64,000 nt of DNA from Paenibacillus contaminans. GTDB lineage: Bacteria > Bacillota > Bacilli > Paenibacillales > NBRC-103111. Positions 1-9,829 of this stretch are shown here, one piece after another. The translations under genes and the position numbers were made by a program. The DNA lies in contig NZ_QMFB01000005.1 of the NCBI RefSeq assembly GCF_003285015.1, positions 310,001 through 374,000 of the forward strand. Direction: 5' to 3'. Under the pieces are notes generated by a model. That model was not told the origin of the DNA. It did no database searches and saw only the letters and a program-made list of their open reading frames with translations. Numbering within the stretch: the stretch's first letter is position 1; every line of letters starts with the position of its first letter.

Positions 1-1595
1 AAGCGTTTCCAACCGATCGTATCCGCAAACGCGCCATAATCGCCGGTTCGATTGTTTGGCGCTATTCGCTCGCAATTGATGAACGGCTCCCCATTAAACG
101 AACCGTACCGGTTCAAAATCTGGCACGAACCCGATCCTATAAATACAAGGTTTCGATAAACCGCTTCTGTGTAAAATCCGATATAAGCGCTCGTTTGCGG
201 TGACAGGGATGAGCCCGAATACCCGACAGCAGAACCGATGCCGCAAAATTGCGTCGTGATGGAAGTCACATTTACACCGTATAAAGCTGCATCAAGCACA
301 CCCGTACCGCATCGAATCGCGTCAATCAAACCGACTTTTGTCGGCCCGGCATTTGGTCCTACACTGAACAAGGCGCCGCCGAAAATAAATTTAATGGCTC
401 CGCTTGTCGGTTCTGCGGTTTCCATCCACGGGAATAACGCGACGGTTTTGTTTGTAAAATCGGTTGCTTCGACTTTGTAGGTGATCCCATTAATAACAGC
501 AAAAACAGGATTCGTTATGAGGTTACTATCATACGGAAGCCCGGAAACTGTGATGGTCGTTCGTTGGTTAGCCGTTCCGGACGTACCGGTATGAACAGGA
601 TTGGAGTACGTATAGGACGTATTGTTATTCGACCACGGCGCGATTTGACTGCAACCGCAATCCCTCGCCAAAATGCTGTCAATCTCTACGCAGGTGTTGT
701 TGTGATAGGCGGGCGATTGAACCGGAATGCCGATTAAGCCGTTTTCATCCGTTACAATGCCGAAATACTTCATTAGACTTGTTTTTATTTTTGGCAGCTT
801 TGAACTTTGCACCCCGTTTAGTACAACGCCATATTCAACCGTCATGGTGCTAAACGTACCAATCGTACCCGTCCCGACAACTTCAATCGCTCCCGAGCTG
901 ACAACCTTGGAACCTCGCAAAGCGATCATGTAACGCATAGCATTCAAGGCTTTTAATTTCAGATCCCAATGAATAGACGCTTGTCCGGTACAGTCAAAAT
1001 CCAGCGGTCTGCTAATCGTAAAATTGCCGACAACCCGAATTTGCGTCTTGCCATTATCCGTCATCACAAAATCCGCAAAGCGGTCAAGCGCATCGCTTGC
1101 ATCCGTGTTATCTACCGCTCCCGCGTGATAAGGCGTAATGACTTCATCATTCGCTCGCACCCATCTTCCTGTAGCGATACCGGGTGGCGAAAAAACGGTA
1201 ACGCCATTGTCAGTCTCTGTGCTGGCCGCGTTCCACGCAAACATACCGCCGCCTACATGATTTCCAGCGTAATAAGACTTTACATAGACACAAACGCATT
1301 CCTCCGGACTCGCGATCGATAACAGGTCCGCAATGCTTTCCAGGCAAGCGGGCTCCCAGCCCGGCTCCCCATAAACCGCTTCCGTAACCGATGCGTGGGA
1401 AGACGTTCTTCCCCAAGCCGGAGGTCCGGAAGCAGCTTTTCCCAAAGCGGCAGGCCCGGAAAACGCAATAGCGGCGCCCGCTATGCCTAAGGAGGCGAGC
1501 AGCTTCCGGCGCGTCATCTTGCCGTTCGTTTCCATTGCATCTTCAGAAGAGTGTTCTTGCACGTTCGCATTGTCTGGTATCCGATTATCCGACAT
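1..1595 (-). CDS. Tat-exported probable right-handed beta-helix protein (3' end beyond window)
   Basis: Reading from ATG at 1595 the frame stays open to the left edge of the window (about 531 codons), so the C-terminus is missing. Residues about 27-50 form a twin-arginine leader: TRRKLLASLG, then an Ala/Gly-rich hydrophobic stretch. The mature part holds the motif VKSYYAGNHVGGGMFAWN, followed by Ser/Thr/Gly/Asn-rich sequence with regularly spaced Ile/Val. That resembles pectate-lyase-like or tailspike-type beta-helix proteins. It is a clear paralogue of the protein at 20493-22685, sharing leader, SIADLL and the KSYY..GGG motif. The likely role is binding or cleaving an extracellular polysaccharide, exported folded by Tat. 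Family and fold are inferred from sequence style; no catalytic residues could be assigned. It follows the SLH/DUF4838 gene after 155 bp. Confidence 0.7.
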   Translation of the reverse strand, partial: MSDNRIPDNANVQEHSSEDAMETNGKMTRRKLLASLGIAGAAIAFSGPAALGKAASGPPAWGRTSSHASVTEAVYGEPGWEPACLESIADLLSIASPEECVCVYVKSYYAGNHVGGGMFAWNAASTETDNGVTVFSPPGIATGRWVRANDEVITPYHAGAVDNTDASDALDRFADFVMTDNGKTQIRVVGNFTISRPLDFDCTGQASIHWDLKLKALNAMRYMIALRGSKVVSSGAIEVVGTGTIGTFSTMTVEYGVVLNGVQSSKLPKIKTSLMKYFGIVTDENGLIGIPVQSPAYHNNTCVEIDSILARDCGCSQIAPWSNNNTSYTYSNPVHTGTSGTANQRTTITVSGLPYDSNLITNPVFAVINGITYKVEATDFTNKTVALFPWMETAEPTSGAIKFIFGGALFSVGPNAGPTKVGLIDAIRCGTGVLDAALYGVNVTSITTQFCGIGSAVGYSGSSLSPQTSAYIGFYTEAVYRNLVFIGSGSCQILNRYGSFNGEPFINCERIAPNNRTGDYGAFADTIGWKR

Positions 1596-1634
1596 GTCGA
1601 AGCCTCCCTAAAAATCCTATGATTTTTCGCCAAC

Positions 1635-1648
1635 CGAAATCGCTTACA
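1635..1648 (-). promoter_or_regulatory. cre-like site before the Tat/beta-helix gene
   Basis: On the minus strand this reads TGTAAGCGATTTCG, matching the CcpA operator consensus TGWAANCGNTNWCA at 13 of 14 positions. It lies about 40 bp upstream of the start at 1595. The core TGTAAGCGATT is the same as in the site at 9879-9892. Catabolite control is inferred. Confidence 0.45.
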
Positions 1649-1696
1649 ACAGGTCTAACGAGGATAACAACCTTCTTATTAGGAGACCTTCTATAT

Positions 1697-1738
1697 TACA
1701 ACGGGGCATAGTCACATGCTCACACTTGCCCCGTTGTA
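1697..1738. terminator. 12-bp perfect stem-loop between DUF4838/SLH gene and beta-helix gene
   Basis: The arms TACAACGGGGCA and TGCCCCGTTGTA are perfect inverted repeats around an 18-nt loop, just after the stop of the SLH gene. There is no U-tract on the minus strand, so it may be a weak terminator, an mRNA-stabilising hairpin or an operator. Confidence 0.5.
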
Positions 1739-1749
1739 CCTGCTTATTA

Positions 1750-4700
1750 TTATTTACTCATGATGTTGTAGAGGATCTGCACAAACTGCGCTCTGCTTGC
1801 CGAATCCTCCGGCAGGATGTTGTCATTGGTCCCGGCGATAATTCCGGCTTTCACAAACAGTTCAATTGCATGATTTGCATAACCGGCAACCTTCCCTGCA
1901 TCCTTGAATTCTTCCAGGTTTTTGACGTTGCCTGCTGCCGGCAATTCATTTATGTTCTTAAGCGTATTGTATACCAATACGAACAATTCCTGCCGGGTCA
2001 CCTGTCTGTCGGGGTCGAATTTGTTGTCGCCCACACCGCCGGTGATTCCCAGTTTCTTTGCCTCCGCAAGGTATCCGGTGTAATAGGTGTTCCCTGCGTC
2101 GCTGAAATTGTTTTCGATGTTTTCGTTCGGAGTGATGCCAAAGGCTCTCATAATCATAACCAGAGCTTGTGCTCGGGTTACACTGTCAGTCGAGCCGAAG
2201 TTTCCATTGCCCACTCCTGTGGTGATTCCTCTTGCTGCCGCAAAGGTTACTGCATCATAGTACCATACACCCTCCGCCACATCCGCAAAGTCAGCCTTGT
2301 TATAGGCGACTGCAAACTTCGAGGCTTCTTCTACCTTGAAAGTCAGTGTTCCTGTTGCCGGGTCATATACGCAATTGGTCACGATTTCAAGTTTCCCTGC
2401 CGCATTAATGGTATAGGCGACTATTGCATTTGGATTTTCGCCTGCCTTAAGCACATAAGGAATGGTTGCTTCCGCTTTACCGCCAAAATGTACGATCCCC
2501 TTTTCCCTGCCGGTAACATCAAAGCTCACAAACGGTCTGTCTCCGACCTTATTCCGGATTTCAGCCGTCAACTCTGATGTTGCAACCTTCGTGGCAGTCA
2601 TCGTAATGGTTCCCGCCGACTGCTTTAAAATGCCCTCCGCAGCCTTTTTATCAAAGGTCATGGTTCCGAACGGTGTAGAAATGACCAAGGAATCCGCATT
2701 GCTATCTACGAATGTTTTCAAAGCTGCATCTGTCAGGCTGACACCTGCGGTCGTGGCATCGGTGCCCGCATTCACTTCGATTTTAATCTTTGTTTCTATC
2801 CCTGTACCTTGCTTAGCCGCCTCAGCCGCAGCCTTTGCGATTGCATCCTCCAACTGTTTCTCAGATATTGACGCTACAGCCTTTTCGGTTGTATCCGTCG
2901 CGGGCTTTGCGGATATCGTCGTTGTTACCTGCCCATCCTCAACCTTCGTTTCAGGCACCGGTGTCGGTGTCGGCGTCGGCGTCGGTGTCGATGTCGATGT
3001 CGATGTCGGCGTCGGTGTCGGCGTCGGTGTTGGCGTCGGTGTTGGCGTCGGTGTTGGCGTCGGCGTCGGTTCCGGATTTGGCGTCTCCTTCACCGTCCAC
3101 CTTGCATACAGTGTTATATCACTAGTCACTACATCTGTCGTAAAATTCCATGCTGTTTCTAACACTTCATCCTTGTACCATCCGGCAAAAGTATATCCTT
3201 CTCTGGTAGGCAGCGTCGGTGCTGTGATTGCACTGCCGCTTGGGACATCGGTAATCGCTGATACCCCATTGCCCCCATTACTGTTGAAGGTAACTGTGTA
3301 GGTCTTGTCAACCTGCGGTACCATTTTTATAGTCACTACATCCTTAATCCCGGATATATTTCCGGCAGCATCGATGGCCTTTACTCTATACCTGCGTTCC
3401 ATACCCGGTTCCAGTCCGGTGTGAATATACGTTGTCGAATCCGTTCTGACCGTCCCGTTAATCCCTCCTATTGATGCAGGGTTCAACACTTCCAGAATAT
3501 ATCCGGCAACACCTGCGTCATCAGTGGCCGGTGACCAGCTTACACGCACTTCACTTCCGGAAATTTGCTCGGCTTTCAAATTCTCTGGAGCTGTCGGCGG
3601 TGTAACATCCAATTCCGTATTGAGCTGCCAAAGCATGGCAGGCCCCGTTATCCCCCCGGTACCAAGCTCATCTAGACTGTCATTCCCCACATCAACAACA
3701 ATCAAATTCGATTCGCCAAATTTAATGGCCGGCGTAGCGTCAAACTCCCACGGTTTCATCATCGCATTGCCCTTGCCATTCGCTGACAAATTCAGCTCTA
3801 TACCATTCATCCAGACCCTGGCTGTCTCATCAAGACTGCTGAACCAAAGCCGAATCGGTTTTCCTGTATTGAACTCCGGGTTCACATCAACCGTTGTTCG
3901 GTACCAAGCATGTCCTTTGTAATACCCAATCCCCTGATCGGACCAGGACTCTGAATAGGTTTTCAGTTTCATCCAGGATTCCGTTCCCACGCCGGGTTTC
4001 CAGAGCCCCAATTTATCTCCGGAACCATTGGGAAACAGCATAACATTCCATTCGTCCGGCAACTCGGCAACCATGCGGTTTCCATTGCTGAGCCGTTGAC
4101 TTCCCTGATTGGTGATTTTATCAAAAAACCAATCTGTATAATTATAGGAAGCAAGGGTGTTGAGCGCGACAGGAGAGTGCGTAACCGCATCTTCTCTTAT
4201 TTTAGTAATTTGATCAAAGGTTTGCTTTGCCTCAACAAACTTAAAGCTGTTAATCAGCTCCTTCATTTGCAGGAAGCTGTCGCCAAAGCGAAAAGCAACA
4301 CGCACCATATTGACCCGGCTGGCATATACCGGATCCGATGCCCCTTGCGCCGCATCCTCAGCTTCCGTTAGCGACTGCTCCATATCCTGCATGACAGTGC
4401 CGGTCAAAATATGTTGAAAATCATTGATACTTCCCGCATAATAATCCGCTTTGGCAAAAGCGTTTTCCAAAATTTCGAAATGCCTTTTCATCGGCTCTGC
4501 GGCAGGTCCATAAAACGTTGTAAAGTAGTCCTCCAGCAAAGCTTCCACATCCAGATCGGGGTTCCACATCATCTTGGCTGCCAAATAGAGCGCCGGTCCA
4601 TGATACGCCCACGCCGGCAGCGCCTCGCCGCGTATGCCGATAATACCCTGGTCTTTGAAATACTTGTATTCTGTGCCTATTCTTTCTGTCAGTGAAAAAG

Positions 4701-5973
4701 GCAGCCCCGGATCGGCAAGGTTATAAAGATAATCATAGATCATGACGTTAGGGCTTACCCTTTTCCAGCCGTCAATCACGTCTTTGATGTGCTGCCTCTC
4801 CCACGAAAGCGGATTTTCCATGCTTTTCATCCTGTCCGTTCTGATGGAAGCGATGATCGGGATGATCCTCGGGTCCGGCACATGCTTGACCGGCGGATAA
4901 TAATACTCGTCATAAGCGAAGAAAGAAATTTTTACATCATGATAGCCGGCAGCATCGAGCTTTTCCAAAACAAGATTAAAAAATTTCACATAACGATCCG
5001 TTAACGATAATGTTCCTCCATGTATGGCACCTTTAACATTCCCGTCCCACTCCGGGTTAGGCTGGAGTACCAAGACAGGTCCGTCATTGGGTCCCATTCT
5101 CAAATATTCAAGCTTGGGGTCTGCATTCAATCTTCTGATTGCCTCCGCCACAACAAGGTTCAGCACCTCCGGCTTGGTCACATCGTATTGTCCGGTCGGA
5201 TTTCCTTTAGCATCGGGCAGAAATAAATCAGGGCGTTCTTTATTCGTAGGAGATGTAATGAGTAAGCCGTGATTTCCCAACGTTTTCTGATTCAAACGCA
5301 CATGTTCGACCCAGGGCGCACCTTCTGTCAGATTGACACCCACCGGCAAACCGGCGCCCACGACATATGGCGCAACAGCTTGCAAAAAGCGGAAATCAAA
5401 GCCCGGGTGCTGGATGGTGTCCTGATAACCGACCGCAATTGTACGCATCGACGGAACTACGGTTCCGATCTCACCGGGCATGAACCACCGCACACCCATT
5501 TGCTCCAGGAGCTCGTAAGCGGCATAAAGGCTTCCTTTGTCGTTGTCATCCAATCCTGTTATTTGAATGACTCCCTCCTCGACGTACAGCCGGAACGCAT
5601 CGGGTTCATTTCCCTTGTCACGGATTGCAGCCTTAGCTGCATCAAGGTCTGGAGCGGCGCTTCCGATATAAATCTTTGTTCCCTCCACCTCGGCCGCGTC
5701 CTCGGCAACAGGCAGCTCCACTCCGGATATTTGCCGAATGTAGTCTTTGAGTTCCTGCATCGCCTTCTTTTCATATTCGGTTGCACTTTGCGGCAAGATG
5801 ATCGTGGACCGGGATTCTCCGTTCTCGACCAATACGAGCTTAGGACCCGTCTCATTCAACACCGTAATTCCCTCAGTTAAACCGGTTTGGCCATTTGCAG
5901 CCAAAGCCTGGGGCACCGAAGAAAACAACAACGCAATGATTAATCCCCAGCAAAGCAAAAGCTTTCTTGTCAA
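1750..5973 (-). CDS. Secreted DUF4838 glycosidase-like protein with FN3, InlB-type repeat and three SLH domains
   Basis: A 1407-residue cell-surface protein. Approximate order: Sec signal peptide 1-26 (ending PQALA); a GH20/GH67-type N-terminal alpha/beta domain 40-150; a DUF4838 barrel-like region 200-520 (MGPNDG and YDYLYNLADPGLPF stretches); a GH2-like jelly-roll carbohydrate-binding region 630-770 (WMKLKTYSESW, ARVWMNGIEL); one FN3 at 780-865; one InlB/Listeria-Bacteroides repeat (GYTFAGWY) about 880-945; a Pro/Thr/Ser linker; an SLH-protein stalk; and three SLH motifs in the last 200 residues. SLH domains normally bind pyruvylated wall polysaccharide. The start is the TTG at 5973, 8 nt after AAAGGAG; the TTG nine bases further upstream overlaps that site. 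It is a close paralogue of the next gene upstream. The substrate is unknown; the GH67-like N-domain hints at uronate-containing glycans, which is inference. Confidence 0.85.
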   Translation of the reverse strand: MTRKLLLCWGLIIALLFSSVPQALAANGQTGLTEGITVLNETGPKLVLVENGESRSTIILPQSATEYEKKAMQELKDYIRQISGVELPVAEDAAEVEGTKIYIGSAAPDLDAAKAAIRDKGNEPDAFRLYVEEGVIQITGLDDNDKGSLYAAYELLEQMGVRWFMPGEIGTVVPSMRTIAVGYQDTIQHPGFDFRFLQAVAPYVVGAGLPVGVNLTEGAPWVEHVRLNQKTLGNHGLLITSPTNKERPDLFLPDAKGNPTGQYDVTKPEVLNLVVAEAIRRLNADPKLEYLRMGPNDGPVLVLQPNPEWDGNVKGAIHGGTLSLTDRYVKFFNLVLEKLDAAGYHDVKISFFAYDEYYYPPVKHVPDPRIIPIIASIRTDRMKSMENPLSWERQHIKDVIDGWKRVSPNVMIYDYLYNLADPGLPFSLTERIGTEYKYFKDQGIIGIRGEALPAWAYHGPALYLAAKMMWNPDLDVEALLEDYFTTFYGPAAEPMKRHFEILENAFAKADYYAGSINDFQHILTGTVMQDMEQSLTEAEDAAQGASDPVYASRVNMVRVAFRFGDSFLQMKELINSFKFVEAKQTFDQITKIREDAVTHSPVALNTLASYNYTDWFFDKITNQGSQRLSNGNRMVAELPDEWNVMLFPNGSGDKLGLWKPGVGTESWMKLKTYSESWSDQGIGYYKGHAWYRTTVDVNPEFNTGKPIRLWFSSLDETARVWMNGIELNLSANGKGNAMMKPWEFDATPAIKFGESNLIVVDVGNDSLDELGTGGITGPAMLWQLNTELDVTPPTAPENLKAEQISGSEVRVSWSPATDDAGVAGYILEVLNPASIGGINGTVRTDSTTYIHTGLEPGMERRYRVKAIDAAGNISGIKDVVTIKMVPQVDKTYTVTFNSNGGNGVSAITDVPSGSAITAPTLPTREGYTFAGWYKDEVLETAWNFTTDVVTSDITLYARWTVKETPNPEPTPTPTPTPTPTPTPTPTPTPTSTSTSTPTPTPTPTPVPETKVEDGQVTTTISAKPATDTTEKAVASISEKQLEDAIAKAAAEAAKQGTGIETKIKIEVNAGTDATTAGVSLTDAALKTFVDSNADSLVISTPFGTMTFDKKAAEGILKQSAGTITMTATKVATSELTAEIRNKVGDRPFVSFDVTGREKGIVHFGGKAEATIPYVLKAGENPNAIVAYTINAAGKLEIVTNCVYDPATGTLTFKVEEASKFAVAYNKADFADVAEGVWYYDAVTFAAARGITTGVGNGNFGSTDSVTRAQALVMIMRAFGITPNENIENNFSDAGNTYYTGYLAEAKKLGITGGVGDNKFDPDRQVTRQELFVLVYNTLKNINELPAAGNVKNLEEFKDAGKVAGYANHAIELFVKAGIIAGTNDNILPEDSASRAQFVQILYNIMSK
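2950..3071 (-). repeat. In-frame Pro-Thr/Ser-Thr linker repeat
   Basis: A 6-bp periodic tract inside the SLH gene encodes alternating Pro-Thr, then Ser-Thr, then Pro-Thr dipeptides. It is a typical flexible, probably glycosylated linker, and a likely site of length variation by slippage. Confidence 0.85.
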
Positions 5974-6001
5974 AATACTCAACTCCTTTTATCAATAATT
6001 G

Positions 6002-6164
6002 AGGGCGTGTCTGAAAACCCGCTCGGGGTCATCTTTCACCGCCTTTTCGCCCTATGCTTCGTTCCGTTTGCTTGACGTACCCCCGGTACGCCTTCACAAA
6101 CGCGCCTTGCCTAGAACGAAAATTCGGCAAAATCTGCTCCCCTCGGAGTATTCAGACACGCCCT
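6002..6164. mobile_element. MITE-like non-autonomous element, about 163 bp
   Basis: The ends are inverted: AGGGCGTGTCTGAA at the left and TTCAGACACGCCCT at the right, with pairing continuing inward (CTCGGGG against CCCCTCGGAG). The interior also folds on itself (CGTTC/GAACG, GGTACG/CGTACC), so nearly the whole element is one imperfect palindrome. No coding capacity. It lies between the two DUF4838 paralogues, 12 bp upstream of the downstream gene's ribosome binding site and 6 bp past the upstream gene's stop. A shrunken relative sits at 9786-9817. Confidence 0.65.
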
Positions 6165-6170
6165 AGGGGG

Positions 6171-9100
6171 TCATTTGGGCTGCATGATGATCTCCACTAT
6201 GTCGCTAGAGCTTACATTCGGGAACGCTGTACTGTAATTATCGATTGCCCTTACCCTGTATCTGAGCGTCTTACCGTCAACTGTCAGTCCGGTGTGGGTA
6301 AATTCCGTGTTTAACGCTCTCATTAGTTCTTTGTTGACTCCTCCCGGAGGGTCCGGATTCAGCAATTCCAAAACATATTCCTTCATCCCGTAAATCGATT
6401 CGGATGCAGTCCAGCTTATGGCCACCTCGGTGCCGGAGATTTGCTCAACGGTCAGCACAGGTTTTGTAGGCGGGACTTTTAGGGTAATGAAAGCACTCGC
6501 AGCAGATTGGCCCCCGGCATTATCTACGGCCAGCACCCTTATCTTGCGTACGATGCCAATTTTAAAATAATCGGTAAAGGTATAGTCATTTGTTGTTGCT
6601 TCTACCGTCAGGAGTCGTCCTGCACCGCCGTCTACATCCCATACCTCCAACATGTATTTAGCAATTCCTACATCAGATGTCGACGGATTCCAGCTTATTT
6701 TCATCGCACCGTTAGCGACCGGCTCCGATTTCAAACCCGTTGGGGCTGCGGGCGGGGCGGCAGGCGTTACATTTTCCGACATGGTCACCTGCACTACAGC
6801 GCTATAGTCAGCAGACATATTTCCGGCCGTATCGATTGCCTTCACCCTGAACCTGCGTATCATACCGGGTTGCAGTCCGCTGAGGGTATATGCATTCGTT
6901 GACGTTTTGATCGTTTCAAGCACTCCCCCCGGAGGATTCTGGTTCAGCACTTCCAGGCTATACCCGGCAATTGCGAAATCTTCATAAACGGTAGCTGGGT
7001 TCCAGCTTATATATACCTTGTCGGCGGAGATTTGCTTCACCTTCAAACCCGTCACCGTTGAGGGCGGATTCATCGTTACACGTGCGTAGGCGCTATAGTT
7101 AGCCGATTTATTTCCGCCGGCGTCTATTGCCCTTACCCTGTACCTGCGTTCCATGCCGGGTTTCATTCCGGTGTCGATATATTCATTTGTCGTAGTTACT
7201 ACCGATCCAAGTACTCCCCCTACGCTCTCCCGGTTCAGCATTTCCAACTGATATCCCGTAACTCCCATATTATCTGCGGGTATATCCCAGGTTACTTTCA
7301 CGGTGTCGGTGCCGGGGATGTGCACGGCTTTCAAGTTCTTCACATCTGCAGGCGGGAGATAATCCAGCTCCGTATTGACCTGCCAGAGTATGGCAGGACC
7401 CATGATCCCCCCGGTACCCAGTTCATCGATGTCTTCATTACGCACATCAACAACAATCAAATTGGGCTCGCCAAATTTAACCGCCGGCGTAGCGTCAAAT
7501 TCCCAAGGTTTTGTCAAACCCGTACCCTTCTGCACCAAGGACAGCTCTTCGCCATTCATCCAGACCCTGGCTGTCTCATCGATACTGCTGAACCAAAGCC
7601 GAATCGGTTTTCCGGTGTCAAATTCCTTAGCGACATCTACCGTTGTCCGGTACCAGGCATGTCCCTTATAGTAACGAAGTCCTTGATCGGACCAGGTCTC
7701 GGAATAGGTTTTCAGCTTCCTCCACGATTCCGTCCCCAAGCCGGGTTTCCAAAGCCCCAGGTCAACCCCGGACGCATTGGGGAACAGCTTGACATTCCAT
7801 TCATCCGGCAGCTCAGCAACCAATCGATTTCCATTGCTGGTCCGTTGTTTTCCGCCATTTACCATCCTGTCAAAAAACCACTCTACATAGGTATAGGCTT
7901 TATAGCTGCTTAAAATGGCAGGAGAGTGAAGAGCAGCCTGTTCCCTAAAGTCATAAACGTTATCGAGCTTTTCCTTTGCCGCATCAAAATCAAAGCGGTT
8001 GAACTGCTCGATCATGTCAAGGAAATTATCACTGAACCCGTAAGCGATGCTGATCATATCAATCCGTTTGGCATATACCGAATCCGACGCCACCCTCGCC
8101 TTTGCTTCCCCAAGTGTTCTTGCCATCTCTTGCATGACTTCATCGGTCAAAATGTGTGGAAAATCATAAATGTTTCCGGCAGAATAATCCGCTTTGGCAA
8201 AAGCATTTTCCAAGATGTCAAAATGCTCCTCCATCGGCGCTGCCGCAGGTCCATAAAACTTTGTAAAGTAGTCCTCCCGCAAAGCTGCCACATCCAGATC
8301 GGGGTTCCACATCATCTTGGCTGCCAGATAAAGCCCCAGGCCGCCATACCCCCACTCCGGCGTAGTCTCAGCGCGTATCCCTACAACACCATGATCTTTG
8401 AAATACTTGTACTCTGTGCCTACTCGTTCTGCCAGTGAAACAGGCAGGCCCGGATCGGCAGGGTTATAAAGATAGTCATAAATCATCACCGTGGGGCTTA
8501 TTTTATTCCAGCCGTCAATAACTTCTTTAAGATAGTTACGCTCCCATGCAAGCGGATTTCCGATGCTGTGTATCCGATCCAGGGTGAGGGAAGCAATCAT
8601 CGGTACAATTCGTTGATTTGGCGTCCACCGTACCGGCGGATTATAGTAAGTGTTATAGGCGTAGAAAACAATTTTCACATCTTGATAGCCTTCTTTTCCA
8701 AGCTCCTCCAAAACAAGATTAAAAAATTTGATATAGCGATCCGTCGTTGATAACGCTCCTGTTAATACATCTCGATCGTCCCCGTCCCATTCGGGGTCAG
8801 GCTTGAGCACCAACACATGTCCATCGCTTGGTCCCATACTCAGATATTCAAGGCTGGGATTTTTCCGCAATTTGGCAAGCGACTCCGCTACGACAAGATC
8901 CAGCACCTCCGGTTTCGTCACGTCGAGGTGTATCGACGGTGTTCCGTCGGCGTTGGGCAGATACAGATCCGCGCGCGTTGATCTCGACGGAGGGGTACTC
9001 AACAATTCATGCGCGCCTACTGTCTTTTGATTAAGGCGCACATGCTCGACCCAGGGTGTTGCCTCTTCCAGATTAACCCCCATCGGCATACCGGTGGCCC

Positions 9101-9764
9101 ATAAGTATGGCGTGGCCGCTTGGAAAAAACGGAAAGAAAGTCCCGGGTGCTGGATGGTGTCCTGATAACGGACCGCAATGGTTTCCAGATCCGGAACGAC
9201 CGTTCCGATTTCACCGGGCATGAACCACCGTACGCCCATTTGCTCGAGGAGCTCGTAAACGGCATAAAGACTTCCTTTGTCACTATCCTCCAATCCCACC
9301 AGTTGGATGGCCTCCTCGGCTACATGCAGCCGGAAGGAGTCGGGTTCATTTCCCCCTGCCCGGATTGCCTCCTTACCGGGGCTTGGGGCGGCGCTTCCAA
9401 TATAGATCTTAATTCCGGCCACACCGGCCGGATTGTTGGCAACAGGCAACTCCGCTGCGGATATTTGTTTGACGTAGTTTTTGAGTTCTTGTGCCGCCTT
9501 CTGTTCCGGTTCGGTTGCACTTGATGAAAGAATAATGGTGGACTTGGCGATTCCGTTCTCGACCAATACGAGATTCGAATACGTAGCATTCAGCACGGTT
9601 TGCAAAGCTTCCTTCGAATATGTATCATTCAGCACGGTTTGCAAAGCTTCCGTGCCAGTCTCCTCGGGCAAACCGGTTGAGTCATTCTCAGCCAAAACCG
9701 AGGGAACGAAAGAAAACAACAGCGCCATGATCATTCCCCAGCAAAGAAAACGCTTTATTTTCAA
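6171..9764 (-). CDS. Secreted DUF4838 glycosidase-like protein with multiple FN3 domains
   Basis: About 1197 residues. Sec signal peptide (RFLCWGMIMALLFSFVPSVLA), GH20/GH67-like N-domain, DUF4838 core, GH2-like sugar-binding region and then four FN3-type modules to the C-terminus. No SLH or dockerin is present, so it is probably secreted or loosely attached. The start is TTG at 9764, 9 nt after AAAAGGAG; an in-frame GTG at 9812 lies inside a decayed MITE and has no proper ribosome site. It is strongly similar to the neighbour at 1750-5973 through the catalytic and sugar-binding regions; the two diverge in their C-terminal modules. Near the N-terminus a 12-residue segment (LQTVLNATYS-like) is duplicated. 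Function is inferred from domain type; catalytic residues are not established for DUF4838. Confidence 0.82.
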   Translation of the reverse strand: MKIKRFLCWGMIMALLFSFVPSVLAENDSTGLPEETGTEALQTVLNDTYSKEALQTVLNATYSNLVLVENGIAKSTIILSSSATEPEQKAAQELKNYVKQISAAELPVANNPAGVAGIKIYIGSAAPSPGKEAIRAGGNEPDSFRLHVAEEAIQLVGLEDSDKGSLYAVYELLEQMGVRWFMPGEIGTVVPDLETIAVRYQDTIQHPGLSFRFFQAATPYLWATGMPMGVNLEEATPWVEHVRLNQKTVGAHELLSTPPSRSTRADLYLPNADGTPSIHLDVTKPEVLDLVVAESLAKLRKNPSLEYLSMGPSDGHVLVLKPDPEWDGDDRDVLTGALSTTDRYIKFFNLVLEELGKEGYQDVKIVFYAYNTYYNPPVRWTPNQRIVPMIASLTLDRIHSIGNPLAWERNYLKEVIDGWNKISPTVMIYDYLYNPADPGLPVSLAERVGTEYKYFKDHGVVGIRAETTPEWGYGGLGLYLAAKMMWNPDLDVAALREDYFTKFYGPAAAPMEEHFDILENAFAKADYSAGNIYDFPHILTDEVMQEMARTLGEAKARVASDSVYAKRIDMISIAYGFSDNFLDMIEQFNRFDFDAAKEKLDNVYDFREQAALHSPAILSSYKAYTYVEWFFDRMVNGGKQRTSNGNRLVAELPDEWNVKLFPNASGVDLGLWKPGLGTESWRKLKTYSETWSDQGLRYYKGHAWYRTTVDVAKEFDTGKPIRLWFSSIDETARVWMNGEELSLVQKGTGLTKPWEFDATPAVKFGEPNLIVVDVRNEDIDELGTGGIMGPAILWQVNTELDYLPPADVKNLKAVHIPGTDTVKVTWDIPADNMGVTGYQLEMLNRESVGGVLGSVVTTTNEYIDTGMKPGMERRYRVRAIDAGGNKSANYSAYARVTMNPPSTVTGLKVKQISADKVYISWNPATVYEDFAIAGYSLEVLNQNPPGGVLETIKTSTNAYTLSGLQPGMIRRFRVKAIDTAGNMSADYSAVVQVTMSENVTPAAPPAAPTGLKSEPVANGAMKISWNPSTSDVGIAKYMLEVWDVDGGAGRLLTVEATTNDYTFTDYFKIGIVRKIRVLAVDNAGGQSAASAFITLKVPPTKPVLTVEQISGTEVAISWTASESIYGMKEYVLELLNPDPPGGVNKELMRALNTEFTHTGLTVDGKTLRYRVRAIDNYSTAFPNVSSSDIVEIIMQPK

Positions 9765-9785
9765 GTTAATCGACTCCTTTTCCTG

Positions 9786-9817
9786 GGGCGTGTCCTCGGA
9801 GTATTCAGGCACGCCCT
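9786..9817. mobile_element. Internally deleted remnant of the 6002-6164 MITE
   Basis: GGGCGTGTC is joined directly to CTCGGAGTATTCAGGCACGCCCT, so both termini of the MITE are present but the interior is lost. Like the full copy, it lies about 12 bp upstream of the ribosome binding site of a DUF4838 paralogue. Confidence 0.6.
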
Positions 9818-9829
9818 AATGATTTGAGG

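Noticed and set aside
1697-1738. Strong hairpin as a classical terminator
   Set aside because: It has a perfect 12-bp stem but no U-tract on the transcribed strand; listed as terminator-like only.
2462-3301. Plus-strand frames opposite the SLH gene, rich in Val/Gly/Asp repeats
   Set aside because: Antisense shadow of the Pro-Thr linker; no ribosome site and no known domain.
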